In this document: positions 35,830 through 49,225 of the stretch, piece by piece
Layout: every line of letters begins with the position of its first letter
Position numbering within the stretch: position 1 is the first letter of the stretch
NCBI GenBank assembly: GCA_944470555.2
Contig: OX104134.1
Coordinates: 51,327,890-51,391,889 of the forward strand
Reading direction: 5' to 3'
Length of the DNA stretch: 64,000 nucleotides
Origin: Heterobilharzia americana
Taxonomy: Eukaryota; Platyhelminthes; Trematoda; Strigeidida; Schistosomatidae
Made by a program: the position numbers and the translations under genes
The notes under the pieces: generated by a model
Seen by the model: only the letters and a program-made list of their open reading frames with translations
What the model was told of the DNA's origin: nothing
The model's database searches: none

Positions 35830-36140
35830 AGAAGGAAAAACCAGCAAACTCGTTCAGGATGAACTACAAACTTCTTTTGCATACATCTGTTTGGTTGTGG
35901 TCAATAGATTGCTGCTGCTTCTGCAAGACATGACAACCTACTGTTAATCTGTCTACTGGCTGCATTTAAATCTGGGTTTGAGTTGACAGCGTGACTTGCA
36001 CATCCAGAACGTGTTCACTAATGGCACTTCCATGTAGTTTTATGCCTCTCAGTCATGTATTTTTTGGTACAGATTCAAAGACTTCTTAGGCTAGCACTCT
36101 CTCCATTCTTCCGACGTAAATACCACCTCAAGAAAATCAG
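35830..36140 (-). pseudogene. Penelope-like element relic, GIY-YIG nuclease
   Basis: Read on the - strand, with stops, it gives GIYVGRMERVLA, then EHV-type residues, LHGSAISEHVLD, then NSRL.CLAEAAAIY and CMQKKFVV. This matches the end of PLE proteins: YVGRTER, SAI.KHL, then a RFAEA..I block and the terminal basic segment. It is broken by in-frame stops and a frameshift. The N-terminal part upstream to about 36.6 kb has open stretches but no clear RT motif. Confidence 0.65.
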
Positions 36141-36990
36141 TACGTGCAACATGCGGAAGTCTCACATATAAATTTATCTCTTTGAGCATGTTCTTTGCAT
36201 TATGAATAACTACCAGGGTGAGAGCATGATAAATTAGTGCGGTGTATGTATTTACTCAGCGAATATGTTGTGAACTCATTTCGTTACTTTTAAGTAATAG
36301 TCTAACGAATATGTTCTTTTACGGTAAAGTTTTTTGAATAAGTTTTTCACTTGATGTAAAGTGCTATAATTGAACATCTGGGCATATCAATTGCTTCACA
36401 AAATCTCTCGGATTTGTTCCAATTCATTTTCTGTTAGTAATGCAGAACATAATACGATTGCTCTTAAAACGAAATCTTGTCAAGACTCCATTCATCAAAA
36501 ACTGGCTGCATTTACCTGTTCAAACAGGTTCACGATAAACTCTTTGTAGGACTCGATTGCATCATCCGTTGAAACAGTCAGGTTCAAAAACGTTTTTCCA
36601 TTCAACATTTTATGTTCACATGTCAATTTTAACATTTGAATGAGCTGAACTGATAAACTTGAGTATATCCGCTGTGTAAATTTTACTCTAATATATTTGT
36701 TGACTGCATCATCTTATTTCAAGTACGTTTTGGTCTGTTTAAACCATCACTTAGTCCAGTGTGTCCTAGAAATGCGTGCATAACAGCAGCATACTTTTCC
36801 TTTTATTTAGCGGAAATCCAATTATATAAGCTCGGCTGCATATTGTGTGTATTGCATAAACTGCGACAAATCCTATTCCTCTTATGGGAATATTACATAC
36901 ACTGCGGTAGTTGTGTGATCAGTAATACACTGCTGTATGGAGAATATTTGTAGCTCAGGTGGATGGTCTTGGTTGTATTGTGTTCTCTCA

Positions 36991-37056
36991 GCTGGCTTGT
37001 TTAATTGTGAAGCCTTCATCGCCTTGCTAGACAACATCATCAGCACTAACTTCACG
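36991..37056 (+). repeat. Dispersed repeat near PLE relic, copy 2
   Basis: It aligns with 23167-23235 (shared CTAGACA.CATCATCAGCA and GTGAAGC blocks). Confidence 0.5.
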
Positions 37057-37605
37057 CTAAAGACACTGCTGTATACCCTGAACTACTGATAAAGACTTCA
37101 GAAATAACTTGCGGCTTTGCAATGTTTTGTATGTATCTCTGTTATAAATGAATTTTATACGGATGACATCTGACACACTTCTCTTCAGAAAGTTAAGCAT
37201 AGTCTGAGACCAAAACTGATGCACCCTTTTATGCAATAAGCTTCCAGAGAACTTACGGTTTCATGTTCATTAAAAAGTTCATTTATTGACTTTCCCATCG
37301 GATTTTTCAGTTTAACTTAAAGCTTTGCCAAAAGTTATAAACTGCATGCCAAAATATATAACTATTAAGATTTGTTCGATTTCAACTGGTAAATTTAGTG
37401 TAGTTCTTTCCAGCTACTGGAAAGTAAGAAGAAATTAGTGGATGCTTTTTCCAGTGTATCTTTGGGACTGCTTCTCCAACAACCCATTTCTGTATTTGTT
37501 TTCATTCTCTCCTCTACTTTGTGTCTTGATAATTTTACTTTATCATTTTGTGTACAGCACCGCTTCGTACCCATTTCGTATCAGGTTTGTATTCTAATAG
37601 TGATA

Positions 37606-37635
37606 ATAACAATAATAATAATTATTATTATTAAA
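37606..37635. repeat. AAT/ATT microsatellite
   Basis: Consecutive AAT units turn into ATT units, giving a small AT-rich palindrome. Confidence 0.8.
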
Positions 37636-38870
37636 GACAGTTCCCATTTCCACCAACTGAATTGCTTTGAAAATTCACCAAAAGTATAACGTTACGGGTT
37701 AACTAATTATATACTTATATCTTACATAGAATAGGACTACCGACAGTAACTTGGATAATATTCAAGTCTTAAATGTTGTTTGGTTTGTTTTAATTAATTA
37801 TAAGTTCTCATCATGAAGTCTGATGCAACAACACAGTTTTATACCGTTTCTACTGTTGAATATCAGTTGTATTCTGAAACCAAGCCTTAGAAGATGATTT
37901 CATGATAGTTCGCTGCCGTCACCAGCCCATTTCTCCTACCATGAGTGGGCTACTTTCCTCTGTTAATGCAAGGTACTTCACCCAGTGTTAACTTTACTGA
38001 ATATCCTCATGTTATTTGGACCATCGTTGGCCCTTTTAAGGACTTCAACTTTTATGTAGATTGAAAACAGGTTTAGAACCGATGTAAACGTGAGATCCTT
38101 ATTTGTGATGAGAGTTTGCCCACACATCTAAGATCATTATGGTGAAAACTTTATGCATTCACTACTTTGTCCCACCCTGATATCTAAGCTGCAGCTGCTT
38201 TCATTTTTTCCGTGTATCTGGGTTGCAGATATATAGTTTTCAGGCAGCCACTATATTGAAAATAATTTGTAAGGTATGACAAAGAATCATTTTTGCACAT
38301 GTTTTTTCATCTAGTACAAACAAGGTTAAGATCTTCTTATAAAGCTATGGAAACTGTGTAATGACTGATTGGTGTTACTTTCACTCTTAGAGTTGAAAAT
38401 GGCACTCATCAAAATGATTGGCAGTTTTACAGTCTATTTACCCCACTACATAGGGTAACATCTGGTGTCTGAAACACATTATTCTCAAAAGACTGTTTCA
38501 AGTAGTTTTCTGCACTTGATCTCCTTCAAATATGAAAACAAAGAAATACAATTTTTTGCTGCTCGACATTTTATACAGTCATTTATAATGCAATTTTAGC
38601 CTGTTCATAGCTGACAGATACTTAATAACTAAAAATATACTTCATTTAACAAATATGTTTCTTCTTTCTATGTAGAAATATAGCTTCGGGTTGTGATACA
38701 TCTCACAATAGAACTACAGAGTATCGTAACAAACTCCGCTAATTGCAAAAAACAGTTTTTATTAGAGCTCACAGTAAAAATCAATAAAGAGGAAAGTTTT
38801 GGTTTCAATTTCCAAGAAACTGACTACTAAGTGGCAGTTCGCATCTAACTTCAAAGAAAGTCTTCAGCTT

Positions 38871-38896
38871 TATTTACTTATTTATTTATTTATCTA
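38871..38896. repeat. (TTTA)n microsatellite
   Basis: About six TTTA-like units. It resembles the TTTA tail of the 52.6-kb element, but no element sequence adjoins it. Confidence 0.7.
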
Positions 38897-39600
38897 AATG
38901 AACAAGGTTGTTGAAATATGATCTGTAATATTGGATTTCAATACACGATTAGAAACCATTACTATAACTACATGTAACAGTGAAAAACAATTCGATGTGG
39001 TGCTTAATTCTGAATTAATTTCGAATATAACATAAATTACGTTTACAAACTTCATTCGGAATAGTATTTGTCTTTCGTTTGCTTATTTAAACACAACATA
39101 CATGTCCGTTTGAAAACTAATGAGTAGTGACTCAGTCACTTATTTGTTTTTAAATCAATGCGATAAAGAACCTATCCTGTGTAAATTTATTCAGTTATTC
39201 ATATCTGTAAAGAGTTTATGCGTTCACTGGGTCAGCTTAATAGAAGTACCTCGTCCTTAGAAGGCGATGAATGGAAAAGCTCTAGACAGAAATGAGTTAG
39301 TTGGTAGGAATATCTATCTTGTTTTTTACAGACGACCGAAATTGTTTAGTAGATACGAGAGTGCTGAGAAGCTATTCTCTGATCACAGTTCGAAACATTT
39401 AATGTTAAAATTTGAGAACAAGATCATAAATAATAGCATTTCAATTGACTTTTATTGAACTGAATACAGTCTGGATACCAAAAACGTTTTCACGCACAAG
39501 TAGGCAAAGAAACACATCGAAGCCTCTTTTTATGTGATCTATAGAAAAAATGGAATAAATGTGAATAGAGTAGGAACAACAGCAGGAAAAGAACAGAACG

Positions 39601-40903
39601 GATCAATTCTATTTCTATCGTGTCTCTTCAACTGCTTACAAACTACAATATCAAAACTTATAGTTTCACTGAAACTTTAACATACTTTACTTTATTGATA
39701 GAAAGCAGAATATTGGTCTAGGGTTAAAACGGACAGAAACATCCATAGAGTAAAGGTCAACCATATATACAACCATATACAAGGAGGGTAATTAGTGGTA
39801 ACAAGTTGTCACGATTGTACATATAATTCATTGGAACTTCCTCAAATAAACAGCGACAAGAGTAGGAATCAAAATATTGAGGGACTCAACATTAGGAGAT
39901 TACGTAAGTAGGTCACAGAATAAATGAGTGAAATATTGTGAGTTGAGTGCTGTCAGTTAAAAATATTCGACATGAGCAAACGATGATGCAACTAAATGGA
40001 GGTGTAACAATCAACATTTAAGGTTGATAAAGGATGATCCAATCAAAGAACAGCCAAATAGGGTTACCGAGGCAGACGGAGGTTGAATATGGCTTCATCT
40101 TCAAGACGTAAATCAGGTTTGGAGCGTTGCATTGGTATGGTTTTAGGGAATTTCAGAAGAAATGAGCTATTTGTTTTTGTTTATTAGTTTGAAGAAATTA
40201 AAGACGTCGTTTAAATGTCCACTCTCAGTCAGATTCTGAGTGGTTGCAGTGTTCGAACTGTTAATTCTGCTCAGTTGTAGGCTCTTCTGAATGTGTACGT
40301 CTTTAATTTCTTCAAACTAATAAACAAAAACAAATAGCTCATTTCTTCTGAAATTCCCTAAAACCATACCAATGCAACGCTCCAAACCTGATTTACGTCT
40401 TGAAGATGAAGCCATATTCAACCTCCGTCTGCCTCGGTAACCCTATTTGGCTGTTCTTTGATTGGATCATCCTTTATCAACCTTAAATGTTGATTGTTAC
40501 ACCTCCATTTAGTTGCATCATCGTTTGCTCATGTCGAATATTTTTAACTGACAGCACTCAACTCACAATATTTCACTCATTTATTCTGTGACCTACTTAC
40601 GTAATCTCCTAATGTTGAGTCCCTCAATATTTTGATTCCTACTCTTGTCGCTGTTTATTTGAGGAAGTTCCAATGAATTATATGTACAATCGTGACAACT
40701 TGTTACCACTAATTACCCTCCTTGTATATGGTTGTATATATGGTTGACCTTTACTCTATGGATGTTTCTGTCCGTTTTAACCCTAGACCAATATTCTGCT
40801 TTCTATCAATAAAGTAAAGTATGTTAAAGTTTCAGTGAAACTATAAGTTTTGATATTGTAGTTTGTAAGCAGTTGAAGAGACACGATAGAAATAGAATTG
40901 ATC
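39601..40903. repeat. 607-bp inverted repeat with 89-bp spacer
   Basis: The arms are 39601-40207 and 40297-40903. Paired positions always sum to 80,504, so there are no indels, and I found no mismatch in the stretches I compared across the whole length. The spacer (40208-40296) holds its own small hairpin, CCACTC (40219-40224) against GAGTGG (40238-40243). Beyond the arms the symmetry continues only as a diverged 40-odd bases with an 11-base gap. No transposase, terminal motif or target duplication was recognised. A transcript of the receptor intron could fold it into a very long double-stranded hairpin. It could also be an assembly or read-hairpin artefact. Confidence 0.9.
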
Positions 40904-41948
40904 TGTTCTATTCTGTTCCTATTGTTGTTCACATTTATAATACGGAATTTGTATGTGAAATCTCTCGATCGAATATTGTTGACACAGCAGCCGACATTAA
41001 ATGTCACTCCTCAAGAGCAATGGTGAACAACTTTTCTTGTCTGCATATACTCAAATCTAATCAACACTTCTAACAGTAGGCAACTGTATTCACCTGTTAC
41101 TTGTACTAATGAATGGTATTAGTAATTTATATTTTACCTTAACAATCAAATCGATCATTCTCTATTGAAGTTATTTATAAGAAAAACAATAACTCACAAA
41201 TACATTCGCAAGGTAAGTGAAAAGTGTATATCAATAGAAAATTTTAATGAAACTCGGGCAAATTACTGAATGATTTCTACGGTTCGATTATCAAGTTAAA
41301 GATAATAAAATTAGAAAAAGATGGAGGAGAAAACAAATTATCTTCTTCCAAAAATTAGTACTGGACATTTTTCCACTTGTTTTTGTGTTATTTACATCTC
41401 ATTTTCAATATATTTTAACTCATGAAAATTGTTTTTTTCATATTCTCTACGTTTATGTTTTCATTGTTTGTCTGTGTGTAAAGGTTCCTAGTGTTCAGCA
41501 TGTAAATATATAAAAATGTGAACGAATTAATATCAAATTATAATATAATTCATGGCTTCCCAATAATTCTATTTTAAATAAATGACAATCTGAAAACTGA
41601 TGAAATGTTTATTTCTTAAATAGTATGTCAAATACACAAAAATATTTGCTAAATTATTCATGTATGATGGACATTTTTATTCAAGAATTTCAGATAACCA
41701 TTGAGGAGTATTAGTTCAGAGTATCCGTCAAATATCAGAAAAAGTCTCAAGATCAGGCAAAAATTAGGTGTTGCATTTGTTTTACGGCCAGATAAAATTG
41801 ATAAAATGAAATAAAACTGAGTTGTACGCCTGTTACACTGGTTAAATAGACATATTTGAAAGACTGTCGTTATCCAGCATGTTACCATGTAAGCTTTATT
41901 CTGAGTCACTAACATTAATGGAAATTGTTTCTTGAAAACAGGGTGAGG

Positions 41949-42005
41949 AATGAGTAATTTTGAGTGTAATTTTAATTAATCTAGTCACTTATTGTAAAAT
42001 TTATT
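41949..42005 (+). repeat. Short dispersed repeat, copy 2
   Basis: It aligns with 9058-9113. No coding content. Confidence 0.4.
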
Positions 42006-45000
42006 TGAACGAACTAATGACCACCAATGTCAGTCACACCATATTCAGCTTAAATGGCAGCATGCTGGATACCGGCAATCTATTGGAAACCTTGAAGGGA
42101 TAAATATCCCTGCAAATAGAACCAATTGACAAGATTCAGTCAGGCCTTACCCAGTCATATGGAAATTTGACTGTGGTCTCTCTGAATCAAGTACTAAGGG
42201 ACACAAGAATAGACCAAAAAGCAGATCACTCTAATCGAGACTGAAGACAGATACAGAGGAAAAGTATCCACGAGCACTAAAAGTATGTCAGGAGCTTCCT
42301 GTTAAATAACGAATCAATACTATTCGAATCTAAATGTATTGGTAGTTCCTTTAACTTAAATCACTAAAATTAGCTAAGTGTCTTAAAGGTCACTCTACTA
42401 ACTGTTAAGTTAACCAATTATGGCTCTGTAATCTATGAATAACTATCATCTCAGCTTAAATGCTGAACCTGATTGACTGTCTCAACGGTTTCCAGGGTGG
42501 TCTTTAGCGTCACTCGAATTCGGTGACCAATTACTTGATCTTCAGCAACTAACCAACATTTTCTTGCGGTTACCATGCTGGAATTTTCCCGCAAACATAA
42601 AGAAGACCGTTTTAAGCACACCTTTTAGTGGATAATAAAATTTTGAAGGTGATTTTACCAAAATTATTCCTAGATTTCAGTCGGACAAATCCGTTTAACA
42701 GAGGTGGAGGGATACAAAATCAAATATAGTCGATGGTAATCGACTGAAATAATATACTACGCATGAGTTATTACTGATAGCTGCATTCGACTAAATATCA
42801 CTATTCTGTTTCATCTGGTATATTCTGAATTTCATACTAAAATGCGTAGAATTTTCTTTGTGAGATTGTAATCATTTGACTTGCATAAAGCACTGGAAAA
42901 AATCCATCCTCTGTAGAAGCTAATGAAATCGCCACAGAGAAGGAATCTACAATTATTTTCATTACTCTTTCCTTCATCAGGTTCAACTTGTTTTTTTATC
43001 AGTATCAGTGTTAGGTAATTTTATTTCGACAAGCTATTTTTCATATATTCTTAGTCTCATTTGTAACTCGCTGTGAATGAACAGCGTTTTAAGCAACAAA
43101 CATTTACTACTAGATCTTCTTAGCTCACGTCTATTTAATTGCACATTTATATAATAATGGCTTTCTATGGCTTCAAGTTCTGTTTATTATGAAACAATAT
43201 CGTAGGTTTTCTGACGCAATTAGAAGGTTTTCAGGAACGTAAAATTAAATTTAAAACGTCTTACACAATGAGGCTGTGTATATACAATACTTAAAAATTA
43301 TGGACCATGACATAAAAAATATAGAGTTCTCGAGGGTTTTCGATGATTCTCCTGCTGATTTAAACTCTGAGAATAAAATACCAAAAGGTTTTCCCAACTG
43401 TTGAAATAGAAATCGAAACAAATGAAAACACTTTCCCAGACAGTTGATGAAATTAAGCCGACTTCTGTTATAAGTCTGTGCTTATAATCAAACATCTTCC
43501 CCAGTTATTTAAAATTCTTATAGTAAAAGCTTTTAATTTGTCAATTTTTAGACTTACGTGGATGTGACAATTATTGTTAGGTCCTATATGACTTGGTCAG
43601 CAAGCAGCTCATTCGACTGTAGTTTAGTTGCCACATTAGAGATTGTCAGATTTCTCTTTAAAATCTTTCTAAAGCATCATACAACTACAGGAAGTAATTA
43701 AATTTTACTTATTAATAAACCGAATTTGAGATAACAACCTAGTTAAGAGATCAGGTAGCATTCCACTAAATGAAATGATTGCAGTTTAACTTGACATTTT
43801 GTTCACTGAAATTGTAATAAGTTTAACTGATGAAAAATGTAAAGCTAACAGACAGAAAAGATTATTAAAAATCCTTCTCGCTACTTAGGAAATGGATTAA
43901 CAAAATTATTTATATTGATTCTTCATGTTTCAAAGTAGATTTTCGAAGAGTTGGCTAAAATATGCTTCGTACCAGTATATAAAGGACAAAAGTCTAGGAG
44001 AACAGCAACTATGTTTAATTAGAATGAGAACTACAATATTTACAGGACAGCATGAATCCATATTATCTCAGAGTTTCTCATCAGTTGCTCACAACCTAAA
44101 CCAATTCAAACATCACTCTATACAAAATACTTGCTGGATATAAAAGTATCGTCTTGAAAAAAAAATCACACTGACGTAAGGTAACTGAAGATGCATAAGT
44201 TTAATGAACAGATATACAATAGCTAACAATAATATTGTCTATAAACACGAATTTTCAAAGAAGTTGGGCAGGAAGAGGGAGATAACTACATCCTACATTT
44301 TCAGAAAGGTTACATAAAATATGTTTAAAATGGTGGGAGGTTTTTTTCTAGCTAATAAAATAAAACAAGTAGAATTCAGAAAAGGTAACCAAAATGTGAA
44401 CTGGAACAATAAAAAAGATATATGAATCGACAGTGATGAGTAAAAAAATGTGATTATCAACAACACAAAAGTTCATCATTGTAGTCACAAACCGACAACT
44501 GCTCGTTTCTAAAGAAATAGTTCCGGTCATAATTTTTTAAAGAGCTTCATCGAAACCCAAAAAGTTCAAGTTCACTGGTTCAACAATATTTTAAACAATT
44601 TCTGAATGTCAACCTCATACCCACTGACAATAAGGTGATAAGAAGTAGCGCTGTGAAAACTTTTCCATCTCTCAGTCATAAACCTCTTTGACTATGCTGA
44701 GACATTCTCTAAAATAGTCTGCTAAACCTTATTCTTAGTTCTTGTATTCCCGTTCACTCGATTTATGCCTTTTCAATTACGCTATATGAATATTATCTTT
44801 TCTTCAAGCTGATAATTTTACATCCAGCTGAATCAAGTATGCAAGCATTTTGTATACAGTAATGTTGAAAATGGTTTAGGTTGTAAGTAACTGATGAGAA
44901 ACTCTGAGATAAAATAGATCCATACCGTTCTATTAAAATTATTATTCTCACTCTATTTAAGTTGATTAAAAGAAAAGATTATTTGCAGTTATTATTTGTA

Positions 45001-46339
45001 CTAGGAGTACATTTCTTAAAAGTAGAGCTATTTCACTGACAGTATGGAGGATCAAGGTTAGCAGTTAAATCCTGGCCATTTGACTTATCCTATTTGGGAA
45101 TCAGCAGCTAAATGTATCTGCATCCAAGTGCCGCCTCACTGTAGACTGAACAACAAGGACGAATAAAAAGTACTATTGTTAAATTATGCCTGTTGCATAA
45201 AATGCAGTTATGAAGACTTAAGAGCTTGTTGGATAGGTTTCTGATGTTTCAAGAAGTGAGTGCTGGATTGTAGTCACAGTTGGATCAGAAATAAACTGAC
45301 AGATAGGTATGTCTATCTAAGGTGGCTCATGCAGAACAAAGCAAACATTTTCCATCTAAATTCTAGTCACTATTAATTCTTACTATCAAAATGAATTTAT
45401 TGGCTATACTGAGGTATCTAGATCGGCATATTCAATCCAAATTGACCAGCAAAAGTGAGTGGTAAATCATGATGATTGTTACAATCTTTTCATCTGGGTG
45501 GTTTATGAGAACTTGTTGACATTTTAGGATCATAAGATATTATCATGTGATGAATGGGTCGTCGAATCATTACCAAACGATTACAAAACTAGTTAAAATC
45601 ATTTTTTCACAGGTTTATTGATTGTTTATTTATTGACTTTGAATAATGTCAGCAAATAGTGTTTAGATATGTCAAAAATGATTGTGAGCATATAACCATA
45701 ATAAATTCTTCAAAACACTGACTGATTGCCTCGTAAAATATTCGTGGTTCAAAGATGGTGACCAAGAATGGAAACCTAATTGGTCTAAGCTATTTTCATG
45801 ATACTCCGTTTGAAAGCTTCTCGGATTCAGTAGTCTGACATTAACCATCTTTCAAAAATACGTGCGAATCACATTTCATTTGTTTATTCCGTTCAGTTGC
45901 ATTGAATGAACAGAAAGAGGATCAACTTTCGAATCCTTAACTGCTACTTAGTTACCAAGAGAAAATTGTATTCAAAAATCTTGAATGAATGGAAAGCTTT
46001 GTTTTTGCGCAGGTCTATATGCTATCTAGATTGCACAGTATTAAGTGATCTTAAACTAGATAAAAAGAAATCAGTTGATTTCTTTTCAGCGTTTGCATGT
46101 TCCCTGACTAATATCTATTCGTAGTGAATGCTGCCTATAAACCAGGTAATATGGAATCAGTTGTTTCTAAAGTCACTTATACTCTGATCTCCAGCAAGTA
46201 TCACTCCTACTGTCCTGAAAAATTCTCTAAAAATTTTATTCACTGGATTTTAAAGCTTTGTATTTTAAAACATCCAAACCATTCCTGTTACTATGTCGTT
46301 GCCTGTATTGTCGTTTCGTTGATTAGGCTCAATTTAAGT
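42006..46339. other. Intronic AT-rich DNA, nothing firm
   Basis: Segments near 42.03-42.25 and 42.45-42.56 kb are slightly GC-richer and may be old SINE remains, but I could not align them to the other copies. Open frames at 43298, 43925 and 45906 show no domain. Confidence 0.4.
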
Positions 46340-46420
46340 TTCTGTTTGCATATGGACTCCTGAACAGATGCCTTGATATTGTCTCACGTTTCCATTCTTG
46401 GTAAAATTTAATAAAAGCTT

Positions 46421-46620
46421 TACCCGTCACACAAGAACTGGCTGTCGTGAATCGATGACCCAGTGGAAGAAGCTGTGGTGTTTGGAGCGGTTGGTCGTAA
46501 GTTCGAGACTTGGTGGAAACCACATCACTCATTGGGATACAGTTACGTCTAGCTGACGAGTCCCAAAGAAGAAGAAACACGCTTCCTAGATTCTGCTGCT
46601 AGCCACTATCCATCATTACA
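46421..46620 (+). repeat. Hammerhead SINE (S-alpha type)
   Basis: It opens with TACCCGTCACACAAGAACTGG, which matches ACACCCGTCGCACAAGAAATGG of the 63.5-kb copy. Next comes a tRNA-like stretch (A box in ATGACCCAGTGG, B box AAGTTCGAGACT at about 46500), then the hammerhead CTGACGAG (46553-46560) and GAAAC (46574-46578), and a tail TGCTGCTAGCCACTATCCATC. Helix I (TCTAG/CTAGA) pairs well. Helix II has lost its 3' strand (GAAGAA in place of GGAC), so activity is doubtful. Confidence 0.75.
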
Positions 46621-48023
46621 TTTCTCCCCATATGCTCCACATGGTTTCATCAAAATGTTTACCCAACAGTATTTGCCACTGTATCCTAACTAAACTTATT
46701 GACAATTAGTAGCCTTTAGTTTCATTTAGGAAAGAGGAATGCTTGCTAGATATTTCCAACTTTTACTCTATTCTTGTAACATGATGCAACCGAGAATAAC
46801 GCTCTGACTGGACAGAAATGTGCAAAAGACATTAAATGGGTATATATGTATGTTGATGGAACAACCGGATATGGTCAAAAAGTAACTGCGTGTCAAAATA
46901 GGATACTGTCGAAATTGAGCTGTATGTGCTTAAGAATGCAGATGGGTAGTGATCAATCACTGCAGTCTTTTTAAATTGTACATCAAACCAGGTTTGTCTA
47001 AGAGAATTTACGGAAATATTCCAACCAGACCTCCTAACCGAACTACCTGTTTTTCTCTTATAATTCATGGAACACAAATAGTTGGTTATATCATCCAACA
47101 TGTGTCATAAGAGACCATAAAAGGGAGTCATGAAGTCTGGTTAGGTGTGTTTTAACTAATTATCGCATTCAGTTTAAAAGCTAATTGAGAAGTTAATGCA
47201 CTGTATTACTTTGTAACTACTTTTAAAAGCCTTCTTCCAACGCATTCACTACTGTCCAATGCTTTGTTGTTGAAAAACAGTAGTGAACTAACTAACACTA
47301 AGCAAGCCTACTCTTTCTGTAGCACCACTTGCCTACTGCAAATTCATGGTTTGTTGTGCATTATAGACTTGTTATTCAGTCCCACAGATGCACAATAAAG
47401 TTTAGAAGGGACTGCTAGTTACAGGGTGAAGAATCTAGTTTTCAGTTCACTAATCGACTTATAATCGTAGGAAATCATAGGTAAGTGTAGCGGTATGCAT
47501 GCAGTAGGGTGCATAATTAATCAGAACTATGGGATTATGGAACAGGTATATTTGCTAGTTAACAGTATTAATCAAATGATGCAAGCCTAGCAGTTATCTA
47601 CAGTTATAACTTTACAACGCCTGTGAACAAACTGACTTAGATAATACTTGCTTTTTCTCGTAGACCTTTTAGTCCATCGGTTAAAAGATAAAAAGGTGTC
47701 TATTAGTAGTTTTATGTCTGATTTTAACTTCATTCATCAGACAACTCCCATACAATGCACTTCCATGTTCAAGTTTGAAGACAGTAGTCGAGCAGATTTG
47801 TGTTACTAGGTTGGAAGTAATCAATAAATAAAAAAGATGGATAGAGGATAAAACTGAAAAAACTGTAGTTTAATTACTTTTAATTTCACTGTCAGAAAGG
47901 AAAACGTAATAGAAACAGCAAACACGGAATACATCTGAACTCCTGTTTTGAATTAATCATTCTGGTTAAATTGCACAAGTCTGTGACATACTCAAACAGA
48001 ATATATATTCAGTAATACAACTG
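46621..48023. other. Intronic non-coding DNA, nothing recognised
   Basis: The - strand open frame at 46832-47101 has no domain and no repeat partner. Confidence 0.4.
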
Positions 48024-49225
48024 CAACAATATTATTTACTTGATGATGTTTCCAGAGTAAATTATTGCTCATAATCATATCAGCGTAATCGCACTACTTG
48101 CAACATCTGATTTTGATAGTTCTGTCACTTCATATCCTTTGTTCTTATTGATAGTAAAAGTTTCTAAACGATCAGTGTAGGCGTTGCATCATTTCTGTTA
48201 CACATATTGGTTATTGATTCAAATTCCTACAAACAAGGAGAATTAACTGTGCTGGGTTGCAGATTGAAATGAAGGACAGACGGTGGTTTGGGTACTACAG
48301 GAAGCCGACACCTTCTAACAGGTATTTGGACTTCAAATCATGTTATCTAATGTCAATTAAAGCAGGTTTAGTCAAATGTCTCAATGATAGAGCTGGAAAA
48401 CTGACTAGTTAATGAAAGGACCTAAGCAAGAAACTGAAGCACATAAAAGGAGCACTAAGAGTTAATAATTATCCTCCGCAGTTTATTAACAGACTAGTAA
48501 GAACACATAAGAAACAAAACAATAACAGTAACACGAGTACGAGTAATAACGATAACACTAGTAGAAAGGAGTTCATAGCCTCCATCGTGTTACCCTGTAA
48601 GGAAGGTTTATCAGAAACTTTACGTAGGGTGGAATTAAGGTGGCATTTAAACCTAATTACTCACTCAGAGATAAGTTTTGTCGGTATAAAGACCCGATAA
48701 AACCAATTAATTGAAATAATCTAATCTATCAAATTCCATGTAATGACTGTGATGTCAAGTACATGGGTCAAACTAACCTATCGGGTCAGTTAGAATAGCA
48801 GAACATAGGAATTAAGCTAAGTATAGAATGACAGACCCCAATAAGATCGATAATCTAGAAGAAAAACTTGGCTGTTGCAATGCGTGCATTAACACAAAAC
48901 CACACAATATGGTGGAATAAAACCAATGTACTGAAGTCCAGCATAATTAGTTGGAGAGATCGATTACGGGTTTTTTAATTTGTTCAACAAATCAGCAGCC
49001 ATCATATGCAGTAAAAATGACGTAATACCCACGCTAGAGGTATGGAAAATTTTACCGTCAATAAAAACAAAGAATATGAGGTGACATAACTATAAAACAT
49101 CGGTTGTTGGAAGTGGTGTGATACATTGATATGGTTATGAGCAATTGTTTATGATGAGAAGGTCATCAGTTAAATAACACCATCATTGTGTGTTATACAT
49201 CGAATAAATTAATCTAATGTTAGGT
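48024..49225 (+). mobile_element. Penelope-like element fragment between inverted flanks
   Basis: The coding remains (48296 to about 49070) start at YRKPTPSNRYLDFKSC and SIKAGLVKCLNDRA, the end of the PLE reverse transcriptase. A basic/Asn-rich linker follows, then IASIVLPCKEGLSETLRR, then IYQIPCNDCDVKYMGQT (GIY-YIG motif with its Cys pair), then ALTQNHTIWW and a C-terminal block. Several stops and frameshifts inactivate it. About 97 bases on each side (48024-48120 and 49090-49185) are inverted copies of each other. A further 35 bases (49190-49225) match part of the solo repeat at 11.3 kb. This fits a decayed PLE with complex terminal repeats. Confidence 0.75.

Noticed and set aside
39601..40903. 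Inverted repeat as a DNA transposon or MITE
   Set aside because: No transposase frame, no flanking target duplication and no terminal consensus. The symmetry extends as a decayed pair beyond the perfect arms, unlike clean terminal repeats.
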